Shown here piece by piece: positions 9,258 to 16,716 of a DNA stretch of 34,724 nucleotides. The position numbers and the translations under genes are program-made. Location: NCBI GenBank assembly GCA_005778405.1, contig SXOA01000040.1, positions 1-34,724 of the forward strand, read 5' to 3'. The notes beneath the pieces are model-generated. The model was not told where the DNA came from and did not search any database. It was given only the letters and a program-made list of their open reading frames with translations. Position 1 is the stretch's first letter, and every line of letters starts with the position of its first letter. This DNA is from Planctomycetaceae bacterium (GTDB lineage: Bacteria > Planctomycetota > Planctomycetia > Pirellulales > Pirellulaceae).

Positions 9258-9506
9258 TTACATCGGGTTGACGAGCGAGTAAATCACCAGCGCCGTTCCC
9301 AGAATCAGGAAGGCGGCAATCGCGCCATCCCGCATGGCATGAAACAGTCCCCCAATCACCGCGCCCCAGCAGGTGAAGGCGACCATGGCCGATAGTTGCC
9401 AGCCTTCTTCCTGCCGAATCACCGGGGTGGTGAACATCAGGGCCACCGCGACCCAGAACGTTTCCAGGAAGAGATAGGAGAGCGAGAATTGACGGAAATT
9501 GGCCAT
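9258..9506 (-). CDS. Small planctomycete membrane protein
   Basis: The protein has 82 residues with three hydrophobic stretches (about residues 9-27, 38-56 and 62-79), so it is an integral membrane protein. The start FRQFSLSYLFLETFWVAVAL resembles the FSLxxLF-type N-termini of many small planctomycete membrane proteins of unknown role. It is the last gene of a minus-strand run and starts 25 bases after the stop of the M50-type protease, so co-transcription is likely. Its stop lies 14 bases from the fabF stop in a convergent arrangement. I cannot name a function. Confidence 0.65.
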   Translation of the reverse strand: MANFRQFSLSYLFLETFWVAVALMFTTPVIRQEEGWQLSAMVAFTCWGAVIGGLFHAMRDGAIAAFLILGTALVIYSLVNPM

Positions 9507-9531
9507 GGGGTCATCGTAGCAGCGCTATTCT

Positions 9532-10104
9532 CTAGCGTTGCCAGGTTCCCGTTGCGAGTTCCGTGACGACGATGACGAGCACAATTCCCAGCACCATCCA
9601 AGCGACGACGGGACTCACCGGCCTGGCGGACGTTGCCAATCCAAACTGCGCTCCCTGCCCGTGCCAGAGCCAGACGCCCGCGGGAACGGTGACGAGGCCA
9701 AACAGCCAGAGGTGCCAGAGTTCCGAGCCGTGGCGGAGCATCTCGCCGCAATCGCCGACGCGGCCGAAGGAGCCGAGGCTGATATAGAGTCCGTTCGTCA
9801 CCAGGCAGGCGCCCGCAAAGAATCGCAGGACAAAGCTCCCTGGCATCTTCGCCGCCATCAGGGCCAGCCAGATGGCAAGGGGCAACAAAGCGCCGATGAT
9901 CGGCCCGGCCCAAACGACAATCAGCGGGGCGGGATTGGGTGATACGTCCGTTTGCGAAATCGTCAGCGGATGAAGCACCACCTGCTTCACCGTTCCGCCC
10001 GTCAGCCACGCGCCAAGGACGTGTCCCAGTTCATGCACGGCCTGCATCCCCAGCCAGGAGCCGAGGATCGTGGAGGCAATCAGAATCTCGCGATGGAACT
10101 TCAT
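9532..10104 (-). CDS. M50-like integral membrane metalloprotease
   Basis: This is a 190-residue polytopic membrane protein with an HELGH zinc motif (HExxH, residues about 25-29) in the first membrane segment, as in site-2 protease (M50) relatives. Further hydrophobic segments lie at about residues 60-85, 90-112, 128-150 and 165-183. A NPAP stretch and a later GDCGEM segment could supply the third metal ligand (the Asp), but the classic LDG or NPDG motif is not obvious, so activity is not certain. Family members clip transmembrane substrates or act as membrane chaperones. It lies 12 bases after the lipoprotein gene and 25 bases before the small membrane protein gene, which suggests one operon. 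The substrate is unknown. Confidence 0.75.
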   Translation of the reverse strand: MKFHREILIASTILGSWLGMQAVHELGHVLGAWLTGGTVKQVVLHPLTISQTDVSPNPAPLIVVWAGPIIGALLPLAIWLALMAAKMPGSFVLRFFAGACLVTNGLYISLGSFGRVGDCGEMLRHGSELWHLWLFGLVTVPAGVWLWHGQGAQFGLATSARPVSPVVAWMVLGIVLVIVVTELATGTWQR

Positions 10105-10116
10105 CGCAGCCGCTAA

Positions 10117-10416
10117 CTAATTCCCAATGCTGGGCGGGTTGGCCGTCAGGAAGTCGCGAGGGCCCCGGGTTGTGTAGTAGGGATAGCCGACCTGCGCGGT
10201 GGCCGGGCCTTGCGGGCCGTCGTAGTTGCGGGTGTGGTGATGTCCGTAGTTGACATTCCGCCCGTCGGCGACGCCGCTCCCCCCCCCGCCGTGCCGGCCC
10301 AAGCCACCCGAGCGGCCGCCGTTGCAGCCTGTTCCATCGCAGAGATTAACCGTCTGGCAGCCGGTGGCGGCACAGGCAACGAGTAGCGCGAGAGCGCAGA
10401 GGAGGCGAGCCTTCAT
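10117..10416 (-). CDS. Glycine-rich planctomycete lipoprotein
   Basis: The predicted lipoprotein has 99 residues. The signal peptide ends in a lipobox at ACAATGC (Cys about residue 20). The mature part is Gly/His/Asn-rich (GRHGGGGSGVADG, NYGHHHTRNYDG) and ends in YPYYTTRGPRDFLTANPPSIG, a C-terminal text I recognise as recurring in small planctomycete lipoproteins of unknown function. The M50-type protease gene follows after 12 bases. The His cluster might bind metal, but nothing in the sequence proves it. The region upstream (10417-10601) holds no other gene. Confidence 0.75.
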   Translation of the reverse strand: MKARLLCALALLVACAATGCQTVNLCDGTGCNGGRSGGLGRHGGGGSGVADGRNVNYGHHHTRNYDGPQGPATAQVGYPYYTTRGPRDFLTANPPSIGN

Positions 10417-10601
10417 GGCCGGTGATTCCTTGAAAGACGTGGGTCAGGCCGGCCAGTCGCCGGCAGAATAGGGCCTTGCGGAAAGGCCACCTACGAAAGA
10501 GCATCGGCGGCAAAGGCGGAAAAATTGAACAAAACGGCATTCCCGGCATAACTGGTGTTAAGTGGGGAGGCTCACGGGGAGTTTGCGAGCGACATCCCAC
10601 T

Positions 10602-11390
10602 TTAGGGAGACAACGATTGCCACTGCTGGGCCTGCTCGGCGGTCAGCACCGAACGAATCTCCGTTTCCGCAGAAGTCACATCGCCCGAAGTGCGGCTGAG
10701 AATGTCCCGAATGCGACGGCTCTGGTCCGAGTCCAGGCGCAAACGATACAAGACCTCGCTGGAGAATTTGGCCTGCTGGCGGAGAAATTGCGAAGAACGG
10801 CGACCTTTGCTGGAGCTGCTCTCTTTTTCCCTCGCGAGCTGATCTGCCTTCAGGTTCGCCTCGCGGACCTTTTCGATTTCCGCGATGGCTGCGTCGGTTA
10901 ATTGCTGGAGCTGCGGATCCGTTGCCGGGGCTCGCCGATCGAGAGAAAACCTGAAGAAATAGGCTGCAAAGAAGAAGAGCACCGCTCCCACGACCAAGGT
11001 TGAAACCATTCCGGTCGTCCAGCCTCCTCCCGCGACCGTCGATTGCTGTGGCATGAAGAAATAGTCACGCCACGACGAAACGCGGACTTCCTTGTCAGCC
11101 GCATCGGAAAAGTCCCGCAGTCGCATCAGCCCCACAAGTTTGCCATCATCAAAGTACTCGACTCGAGCGACCCTCGTTTCATAGCGGCCCGTCGCCGTCT
11201 TGAGGACGAGGACCTGGTTCTGCTGGACGTCTACGTCCCCCCGCAACGCGACGGCAAAGCCTCCGGAAGACTCGTCGAGGATGCGCCCGTTCATTTGCTG
11301 CCCGCCAACCTGCAGCGCGGCGTGGTCCCGCCCCTCCGGAACTGGGATGCGATAATTTTTGCGTTGTTCGTTTTGCATGTCCGGCCTCAC
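10602..11390 (-). CDS. PilZ-like domain protein with membrane anchor and coiled coil
   Basis: The protein has 262 residues in three parts. Residues about 8-105 look like a PilZ domain: RKNYR fits the RxxxR element and DESSGG fits the DxSxxG element that bind cyclic di-GMP. A membrane segment follows at about residues 125-148 (MVSTLVVGAVLFFFAAYFF). The C-terminal 110 residues are charged and helical (EIEKVREANLKADQLAREKE), with a final region (LRLDSDQSRRIRDILSRTSG...) that resembles the heptad-like metal-sensor/chaperone tails of planctomycete membrane proteins. The likely role is a cyclic-di-GMP-responsive membrane protein; this is inference. It is separated from the lipoprotein gene by 185 bases and may have its own transcript. 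A second in-frame ATG lies four codons in. Confidence 0.7.
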   Translation of the reverse strand: MRPDMQNEQRKNYRIPVPEGRDHAALQVGGQQMNGRILDESSGGFAVALRGDVDVQQNQVLVLKTATGRYETRVARVEYFDDGKLVGLMRLRDFSDAADKEVRVSSWRDYFFMPQQSTVAGGGWTTGMVSTLVVGAVLFFFAAYFFRFSLDRRAPATDPQLQQLTDAAIAEIEKVREANLKADQLAREKESSSSKGRRSSQFLRQQAKFSSEVLYRLRLDSDQSRRIRDILSRTSGDVTSAETEIRSVLTAEQAQQWQSLSP

Positions 11391-11785
11391 TGCGGATTCG
11401 CGCAGGCGAGCTCCCTGAAATATAGGTTAACTTCCGCACGCAGGGAGCCCGCTTTTGCGTGAAACTGCCCCGCCGACCGTGGTGGAGCGGTGAGGGTTAC
11501 GCGGAATATAGGGGACTGGCCGACATTCGAGTGGCCATCCTTCCTGCGGCAGCGGGTGCCCGATGGTGGCTGGGCTACTCCGTGTCTCAAGCGGCACAAC
11601 ATACTATCCCGCCGCGCAGACGAGGGAATTGGACGTCGCACCGGTACAACACGCCTTTCCCTCGCTTGTGCGTCGGGCTGGTGTCGGACTCTGCTTCACA
11701 GAGTGAAACTCGGAAGAGCCCTGCCGATGGTGGATCAATGATGGACTAGCGCCAAGCAAGGTGTTAGGCTGACAAGAGACTCTCT
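11391..11785. other. Intergenic region with one inverted repeat
   Basis: No credible gene lies between the divergent PilZ-like and phosphoesterase genes. GCTCCCTG (11410-11417) and CAGGGAGC (11441-11448) form an 8-bp inverted repeat around AATATAGG, where a minus-strand promoter -10 could lie. The rest shows no feature I can name; the short open frames lack protein-like composition. Confidence 0.5.
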
Positions 11786-12724
11786 ATGGCTGTCGCCACC
11801 ACGATTGCGGAACGGATGATTGACCTTTGCCGCGCGGCGGCGGAGCGAAATCGTGCCTGCGCCTCCAGGGCCGGGAATGTTGTCGAGCTGCTGCCTGAAC
11901 ACGGCGACGATGTGATGGTGGTGGCCGACTTGCACGGTAACCGCTTGAATCTGCGGCGACTTTTAGACATCGCCGATCTGGCCGGCCACCCGCGGCGCCA
12001 CCTGGTGATGCAGGAAGTCTGCCACGGCGGGCCGGAGTATCCGGGAGACGGCGGCTGCATGTCGCACCTGATGCTCGAGGACATGGCCCGCCTGACGTGC
12101 GAGTTTCCGGGGCGGTTTCATTTTCTGCTCAGCAACCATGAACTGGCGGAACTCGGCGATTTTCCCATCTGCAAGTCGCGGAAGATGCTCAACCTGATGT
12201 TTCGCACCGGCATCACTGAGATGTATGGCGACGAAGGGGAGCGGGTGCGAAACGCCTACATGGAGTTCATCGCCAGTTGCCCGATTGCCATTCGCGTCGC
12301 TGGCGGCATCTTCATCAGCCACAGCCTGCCGGAAAGGTGCGACCGCGACAGCTTTGATACGGCGGTTTTCACGCGAACGCTTACTCCCACGGATTGGAAG
12401 AGCGGCAGCGGCCTGTTTCGCCTGGTCTGGGGGCGGGACTTTCGCAGCGCCAACGCCGAGGCGTTCGCCAAACTCGTCGGGGCGGAGCTCCTCGTGCATG
12501 GACACGAGCCCTGCTCCTCCGGCTACAGCGTCCCCAATGGCCGCCAAGTGATTCTGGACGGCAGCGGCCCGAGCGCCTGCTACCTGCTGGTTCCCATTGG
12601 CCCGAATCTGACTCAGCCGCAGCTTCTGGCGAATGTGCATAAGCTGTTCGGCGGCAAGCCGCGGAGCGGCGCGGACCGCCACTGCGGCGGCAATGGTCAG
12701 CCCGAATCGGGAGCGATGAAATGA
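11786..12724 (+). CDS. PPP-like metallophosphoesterase
   Basis: This is a 312-residue protein of the calcineurin-like fold. The first metal motif DLHGN (residues about 48-52) and NHE near residue 119 are present, as are SHS near 177 and HGHE near 239, which complete a two-metal site. The usual second motif (GDxxDRG) is replaced by CHGGPEYPGDGG near residues 78-89, so the catalytic details may differ from serine/threonine phosphatases. It is probably a cytoplasmic phosphatase; the substrate is unknown. Its stop overlaps the start of the next gene (ATGA), so the two are translationally coupled. The ATG at 11786 has only a weak purine-rich stretch upstream. Confidence 0.78.
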   Translation: MAVATTIAERMIDLCRAAAERNRACASRAGNVVELLPEHGDDVMVVADLHGNRLNLRRLLDIADLAGHPRRHLVMQEVCHGGPEYPGDGGCMSHLMLEDMARLTCEFPGRFHFLLSNHELAELGDFPICKSRKMLNLMFRTGITEMYGDEGERVRNAYMEFIASCPIAIRVAGGIFISHSLPERCDRDSFDTAVFTRTLTPTDWKSGSGLFRLVWGRDFRSANAEAFAKLVGAELLVHGHEPCSSGYSVPNGRQVILDGSGPSACYLLVPIGPNLTQPQLLANVHKLFGGKPRSGADRHCGGNGQPESGAMK

Positions 12725-12993
12725 AGCCCAAGCCGATTTCTCCTACGGCCGCAACCGGCGGAAAGGCTCCCGCACCCAAGCGGCGTCCTATCCAGTTCTC
12801 GCTGACGATGCTGCTGGTGCTCATGGCGGTTTTCAGCCTGGCCTCCGCTCCGGCCTATTACTTGATGCGCGCCGAAGAGGGAGTCGGCGGGATGCAGTTG
12901 CCGGGAATGATTGTGCTTTTGACGGGTCCGATGTTTCTGGCGATTCTGCTCAGCTTGTTCATGTCTGCGATGGGGTGGTGGAACAAACGCTAG
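12721..12993 (+). CDS. Small membrane protein coupled to the phosphoesterase
   Basis: The protein has 90 residues: a basic, Pro-rich N-terminal tail (KPKPISP...PAPKRRP) and then two membrane segments (about residues 27-48 and 60-82). The RPIQFSLTMLLVLMAVFSLASAPAYYL text is typical of small planctomycete membrane proteins with a FSL start. It shares four bases with the phosphoesterase stop (ATGA), so a joint role, for example membrane tethering, is possible but unproven. I cannot name a family function. Confidence 0.72.
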   Translation: MKPKPISPTAATGGKAPAPKRRPIQFSLTMLLVLMAVFSLASAPAYYLMRAEEGVGGMQLPGMIVLLTGPMFLAILLSLFMSAMGWWNKR

Positions 12994-13011
12994 CAGTTCG
13001 CACCCGCCTGC

Positions 13012-13040
13012 TTGACACCTACCGCCAACTGCGTGATAGT
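13012..13040 (+). promoter_or_regulatory. csrA promoter
   Basis: TTGACA (13012-13017), a 17-base spacer and GATAGT (13035-13040) form a near-consensus housekeeping promoter. Transcription would start about 58 bases before the csrA ATG. Confidence 0.75.
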
Positions 13041-13104
13041 TCCGCTTGCGTCATCAATCCTGAAGGCCGAATCCCAGCCTTCCGTGCTGCCAAAGGAGTC
13101 CGCC

Positions 13105-13299
13105 ATGCTTGTCCTGACTCGAACCAAGGGTGAAGCGCTGGTCATTAACCAGGACATCGTTGTGGAGGTGGTGGAAATCACCGCGGACAAAGTGCGGCTG
13201 GGAATTATGTGTCCCAAGGAGGTCCCCGTGCATCGCCAAGAAATTTGGGCCGCCATTCAGCGAGGCACCGCGGCGGCCACGCCCGAGCGGGATAAGTAG
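13105..13299 (+). CDS. csrA: Carbon storage regulator CsrA
   Basis: CsrA is a small dimeric RNA-binding protein that blocks or stabilises target mRNAs at GGA motifs. All 64 residues fit: MLVLTRTKGEALVINQDIVVEVVEI opens the beta-strands, GIMCPKEVPVHRQEIWAAI follows, with the conserved VxxHRxEI arginine present. The ATG at 13105 is set by an AAGGAG site at 13093-13098 with 6-base spacing; the longer open frame upstream is ignored. The gene has its own strong promoter. It meets the toroid protein gene head-on with only five bases between stops. Targets are not visible here. Confidence 0.96.
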   Translation: MLVLTRTKGEALVINQDIVVEVVEITADKVRLGIMCPKEVPVHRQEIWAAIQRGTAAATPERDK

Positions 13300-13304
13300 T
13301 CGCT

Positions 13305-15422
13305 TTACGGCGTTTTCTTTTCCCCCAGCTCGATCTGCTTGAAAATCGGCAGATGCCGGTAGTAAACCTCCAGGCAGCAGATGGAGAGGCTGGTCTGATA
13401 GATCCGGCCGCCGGCGTAGGCGTGCTGGTCGCGGGGGGCCCAACTGCCGACGACGTGCCCGCTCTTTTCCTGGGAGCTGACGAGCAGATCCCGCATCTGC
13501 GCGTTCCACTTGTCCCACTCTTCGCCGCCGAAATGGTGCACGGCCTGCGTGCCGTAGTACAGGTAATAGATGTTCGGTGTCCGCTCCGTGGGGAGATTCT
13601 CATCCACCAACCACCGCACGCCGCGGCCCAAGTTGGGATTGCTCTTCTTCCAGCCGAGATACATGCGGCAGAGCAATCCTTCGGCGGTCATCGCGGGTGT
13701 CGGGCTGTGACCCCGCTGATAGCCGTACAGGGCTCCGTCTCGCTGACTCGCGCCGTCGAGATACATCTCGGCCATCGCAAGCGTCTCCGGCGGCACCGTG
13801 AGGTTGGCGGCCCGGGCGCTCTGCAAAGCCATGAGTTGCCAGCCGACCACGCTGGTATCGCCCGGCTGGTTGGGCGGGCCCGGCTGATACCGCCAGCCGC
13901 CGTCCCGATACTGGGCTTTCACGATGAAATCGATGGCTTTCTGAGCGGGCAGCCGCAGTTGCTCGTCGCCAGTCATGGCGAAGGCTTCGCAGAGGACGAT
14001 CGTTGCCTGCCCGTGGGAATACATGCCACTGTTGTCCTTGGAGCCGGCCCGCAAGTCGCCGTCTTCCTCCTGGTTATCCAGCATCCACCGCAAGCCGCGG
14101 GAAACCGTGTGCTTGTACTTGCCGACGAGGTGGGTTTGCCCGGCACCCAGGAACGGCAGCATGGCGAGCGCAGTCCCCGCGCTCTTGCCGTCGACTCCTC
14201 CCTGGCCGTTGCAATTGCATTTGGCCGCGGTGTGAAAGCCGCTCACGCTCCAACTGCCGTCGTTGTTCTGATGGAGCGAGAGCCATTTGAGACCGCGGGC
14301 AACCGCCGCCTCGGTGAGCGTCGTTCCTCCTTCTTTCGCCACCATCTCCACCCGGAGCCGCGGGTCGCGGGCGGCCATTACGCTCCGGATGCCGTTGGGG
14401 TTCCGGACGAGCTTGCGGACTTCCTCCACCGGCAGCAGGTATCGCATCGGCTCATTGATGCGGAGTTCTTTGGCGTCGTTCGATGCCGCGAGGAGGGCTT
14501 GTCGCTTCTCCGGGTCTTCGAGGTCGGACAGGTTCGGAATCGGCAGGTCGAACTGGGAATCATCCTCCTGTTTGATTTTGAGCGTGTCGCCACCTCTTTC
14601 GCGCTCCGGGGTAACGGCCGAAGAAAGGAGGATCGTTTCCCCTTCATCTCGGTCCTTCTCATACGTGATCAGCCCCATCAACGTCAGGGCCACCATGTGG
14701 ATCAGCATGCTGATCAGCCAGGCGGGAGTATCCTTGAGCAGCTTGTGGAGCCAGGACGAGGCGCTCTCGACTTTGCGGCGCGGAGCGGGGCGGCGGCGGG
14801 GCTGCGCGGGACGTGGCGGGGCCGCGGTAGTCGCTGGAGCTGCCGGAGCGGCTTCCAAAGTCGCCGGCACACTCCGTGTGAGGGCATCCGGTGGCGGAGC
14901 GACTCGCGTGGCGGGCTCCATGAAGCGCGGTTGACGGTTTTCCGGCGTCGCGGGAGGAGGAACAGGTGCAGTCGCGGCGGAGTCTTCCCGCTCTTTGAGC
15001 AGCCGCATCGCCTCGCGCTCTTGCTCCTGCGAAAGCTCGATGCTGGCCCCGCAGTTCCAGCAGTCCGCCGCCATCAGCCAAAGGCGGACCGACATCGGCG
15101 CCCGGCAGTCGGGGCAGGCGCACATCAGCACGTCCCCCTCCAGCCAAAGAGTGCCGGGGGAGCGGTCGGCCTGCGGCTTGCCGTTGGTTTTGGGAGCCGG
15201 CCGCGGGGGTGCGGAAGCAGCCGGTTCGGGCGGAGCATCCGGCAATTCGAACGGCGTATTCGAATTCAGATCGATGTACGGCACCTTAGCCGCCGGCTGC
15301 GTGCGCACCGCGACCCCATCCGGAGGGGTCAGCTCCAGCGGGAGATAATCAAAGCCGATCTCCTGCGGCCCGAAGCTATGCTGCAGCTCCGAATCCTGGG
15401 CCTGCGTTGCCATGCCGTTCAT
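13305..15422 (-). CDS. Zinc-ribbon, membrane and alpha/alpha-toroid protein
   Basis: The protein has 705 residues from the ATG at 15422, which has a GGGGGA site upstream; a TTG at 15488 or an ATG at 15413 are alternatives. The N-terminal 100 residues are Pro/Ala-rich. A treble-clef-like zinc ribbon follows (CPDC at about 103-106, CWNC at about 121-124), then a long Pro/Ala/Arg linker and one membrane helix (about 233-253). The C-terminal half has repeats of the squalene-cyclase/prenyltransferase alpha-alpha barrel type: GLKWLSLHQNNDGSWS, GLRWMLDNQEEDGDL, AIDFIVKAQYRDGGWRY, GVRWLVDENL. The DxDD catalytic motif of squalene-hopene cyclase is not evident, so this is probably a binding or scaffolding toroid outside the cytoplasmic membrane, not a cyclase. 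Its function is unknown. Confidence 0.8.
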   Translation of the reverse strand: MNGMATQAQDSELQHSFGPQEIGFDYLPLELTPPDGVAVRTQPAAKVPYIDLNSNTPFELPDAPPEPAASAPPRPAPKTNGKPQADRSPGTLWLEGDVLMCACPDCRAPMSVRLWLMAADCWNCGASIELSQEQEREAMRLLKEREDSAATAPVPPPATPENRQPRFMEPATRVAPPPDALTRSVPATLEAAPAAPATTAAPPRPAQPRRRPAPRRKVESASSWLHKLLKDTPAWLISMLIHMVALTLMGLITYEKDRDEGETILLSSAVTPERERGGDTLKIKQEDDSQFDLPIPNLSDLEDPEKRQALLAASNDAKELRINEPMRYLLPVEEVRKLVRNPNGIRSVMAARDPRLRVEMVAKEGGTTLTEAAVARGLKWLSLHQNNDGSWSVSGFHTAAKCNCNGQGGVDGKSAGTALAMLPFLGAGQTHLVGKYKHTVSRGLRWMLDNQEEDGDLRAGSKDNSGMYSHGQATIVLCEAFAMTGDEQLRLPAQKAIDFIVKAQYRDGGWRYQPGPPNQPGDTSVVGWQLMALQSARAANLTVPPETLAMAEMYLDGASQRDGALYGYQRGHSPTPAMTAEGLLCRMYLGWKKSNPNLGRGVRWLVDENLPTERTPNIYYLYYGTQAVHHFGGEEWDKWNAQMRDLLVSSQEKSGHVVGSWAPRDQHAYAGGRIYQTSLSICCLEVYYRHLPIFKQIELGEKKTP

Positions 15423-15488
15423 CAGGTCCCCCGCTCTGCGCCACCAAAAGAATGGTCGCCAGGAGGAAACCTGTTTCCAATCTGCCAA

Positions 15489-15646
15489 AGAAACGGGGAC
15501 AGTTCCAGTCTAACCCGAGGCTCCAGCGGGGAACAGCAACCCGCGTGCCGCCAACGGGTTATGCCGAGAAATGGGATGTTACGACCGTGGCGGTGCTCGC
15601 GGATGAGCGGAGATTTGTCATTATTACCAAGCCGGGTTGTTTACCT
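15489..15646. other. Spacer upstream of the REP block
   Basis: This stretch holds no supported gene or named element. It lies between the toroid gene start and the first REP-like palindrome. Confidence 0.4.
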
Positions 15647-15744
15647 CGCCCCTGCGGGGCTTCCAAAATAGTGTGGCCGGGTTTACCTGGGCTATCGTAT
15701 GGTCGCCCCTGCGGGGCTGCAAACGGCCCGGCCTTGGCCGGCAA
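15647..15744 (+). repeat. REP-like palindromes upstream of RAYT
   Basis: Three palindromic units lie here: CGCCCCTGCGGGGCTTCC (15647-15664); a 38-bp unit (15686-15723) with CCTGGGCTATCGTATGG then a CGCCCCTGCGGGGC palindrome; and GGCCCGGCCTTGGCCGGC at about 15727-15744. The first recurs exactly but inverted at 16315-16332, the second inverted at 16231-16264 and directly, with one change, at 16450-16487. Confidence 0.85.
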
Positions 15745-15765
15745 TAAATCATCACGAGGTGACTT

Positions 15766-16221
15766 ATGTCCCAAACTCTTTCGAATCTGCTCATTCATTT
15801 CGTGTATAGCACGAAGAACCGAGGACGCTGGCTCAAGGACGCGGGGCAGCGGAAGGAAATGTACAAGTTGAAGGGGAAGATTCTGCAGGACTTCGATTGC
15901 CATCCGATTCTGATCAACGGCGTGGAAGACCATGTGCATGTCTTCTGCGACTTCACCCGTAACTACACGATCAAGAAGGTGATTGGAGAGCTCAAGACGG
16001 GTACGTCCAAATGGATCAAGACGATGGGGAGCCAATATTCCGATTTCCATTGGCAAAGCGGTTACGGGGCGTTCTCGGTCAGCCAGTCCAAGCGGCCGGA
16101 CCTGTTTCATTACATTGAGAATCAGGAAGAGCATCACCGTATCAAGACGTATCAGGATGAGTTCCGACGGTTGTGCGAATTGCACGGGGTCGCCATCGAC
16201 GAACGGTATGTGTGGGATTGA
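15766..16221 (+). CDS. REP-associated tyrosine transposase (IS200/IS605-like, RAYT)
   Basis: This is a 151-residue single-domain Y1 HUH transposase. The metal-binding HUH motif is HVH in GVEDHVHVF (residues about 60-66). The catalytic Tyr is in DLFHYIENQEEHH near residue 121, the same context as other planctomycete RAYTs, and the protein ends in DERYVWD. RAYTs process REP hairpins, usually stay as single chromosomal genes and spread short palindromes. REP units flank it on both sides in opposite orientation, which supports this role over a classical IS200 element. The ORF is intact from an ATG with a GAGGTGAC ribosome site 5 bases upstream. No TnpB partner is present. Confidence 0.92.
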   Translation: MSQTLSNLLIHFVYSTKNRGRWLKDAGQRKEMYKLKGKILQDFDCHPILINGVEDHVHVFCDFTRNYTIKKVIGELKTGTSKWIKTMGSQYSDFHWQSGYGAFSVSQSKRPDLFHYIENQEEHHRIKTYQDEFRRLCELHGVAIDERYVWD

Positions 16222-16230
16222 TTTGCATTT

Positions 16231-16487
16231 AGCCCCGCAGGGGCGGAGATACGATAGCCCAGGCCCAGGCGGCGCTTCGCCGTCGCAGGCCTGGGTAATG
16301 TGGAAAAATGATTCGGAAGCCCCGCAGGGGCGCGGTAATGGGCGACGGACGAAACGCGGCGTGACGATGGTTGCGTGCCACGGCGCGGGCGGATTTCGGC
16401 GCCCCTTCGGGGCTTGGACGATTGTTTTGTGGCGTACCCAGGGCTGCGCCCTGGGCTATCGTATGGTCGCCCCTACGGGGCTGCAAA
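16231..16487. repeat. REP-like palindrome array downstream of RAYT
   Basis: The units are: inverted AGCCCCGCAGGGGCG...ATACGATAGCCCAGG (16231-16264); a CCCAGGC...GCCTGGG hairpin with an inner GGCG CTT CGCC (about 16258-16295); inverted GGAAGCCCCGCAGGGGCG (16315-16332); GGCGCCCCTTCGGGGC (about 16399-16414); and a CCCAGGGCTGCGCCCTGGG palindrome leading into a direct 38-bp unit (16450-16487). The last unit ends 13 bases before the restriction gene's ATG. Confidence 0.85.
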
Positions 16488-16500
16488 GAAAGAGAAGACC

Positions 16501-16716
16501 ATGTCCGACTTCGAAGTTCCCCAGCCGATCATCTGCTCCCCCTACCAGGAGCCGCAGGCGCATTGTTTCATCCAGGAAGGGGAGCAGCCGGAGATGCGCG
16601 AGGGCCGGCGGCCGGCGACTTATTTCTATCGCGATCCGAAGGGGCCGGCGGATAAGCAGGGTCGGACGGGAGGGATCGCCGTGCCGCTGCCGCTCGTCAA
16701 CACCATCCGCGATTAG
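16501..16716 (+). CDS. Restriction protein piece 1 (N-terminal)
   Basis: This piece has 71 residues from ATG to the first TAG. It carries the family's N-terminal region: PIICSPYQEPQAHC, then EGRRPATYFYRDPKG and VPLPLVNTIRD. In relatives as I recall them the first motif ends in a Trp, where this copy has Cys. It is too small to act alone and looks like the detached start of the helicase. An AAGAGAAG ribosome-site-like stretch precedes the ATG, right after a REP unit. Confidence 0.65.
   Translation: MSDFEVPQPIICSPYQEPQAHCFIQEGEQPEMREGRRPATYFYRDPKGPADKQGRTGGIAVPLPLVNTIRD

Noticed and set aside
13353..15671. 772-codon plus-strand open frame over the toroid protein gene
   Set aside because: It lacks any domain and is the mirror of a gene with clear zinc-ribbon and toroid motifs.
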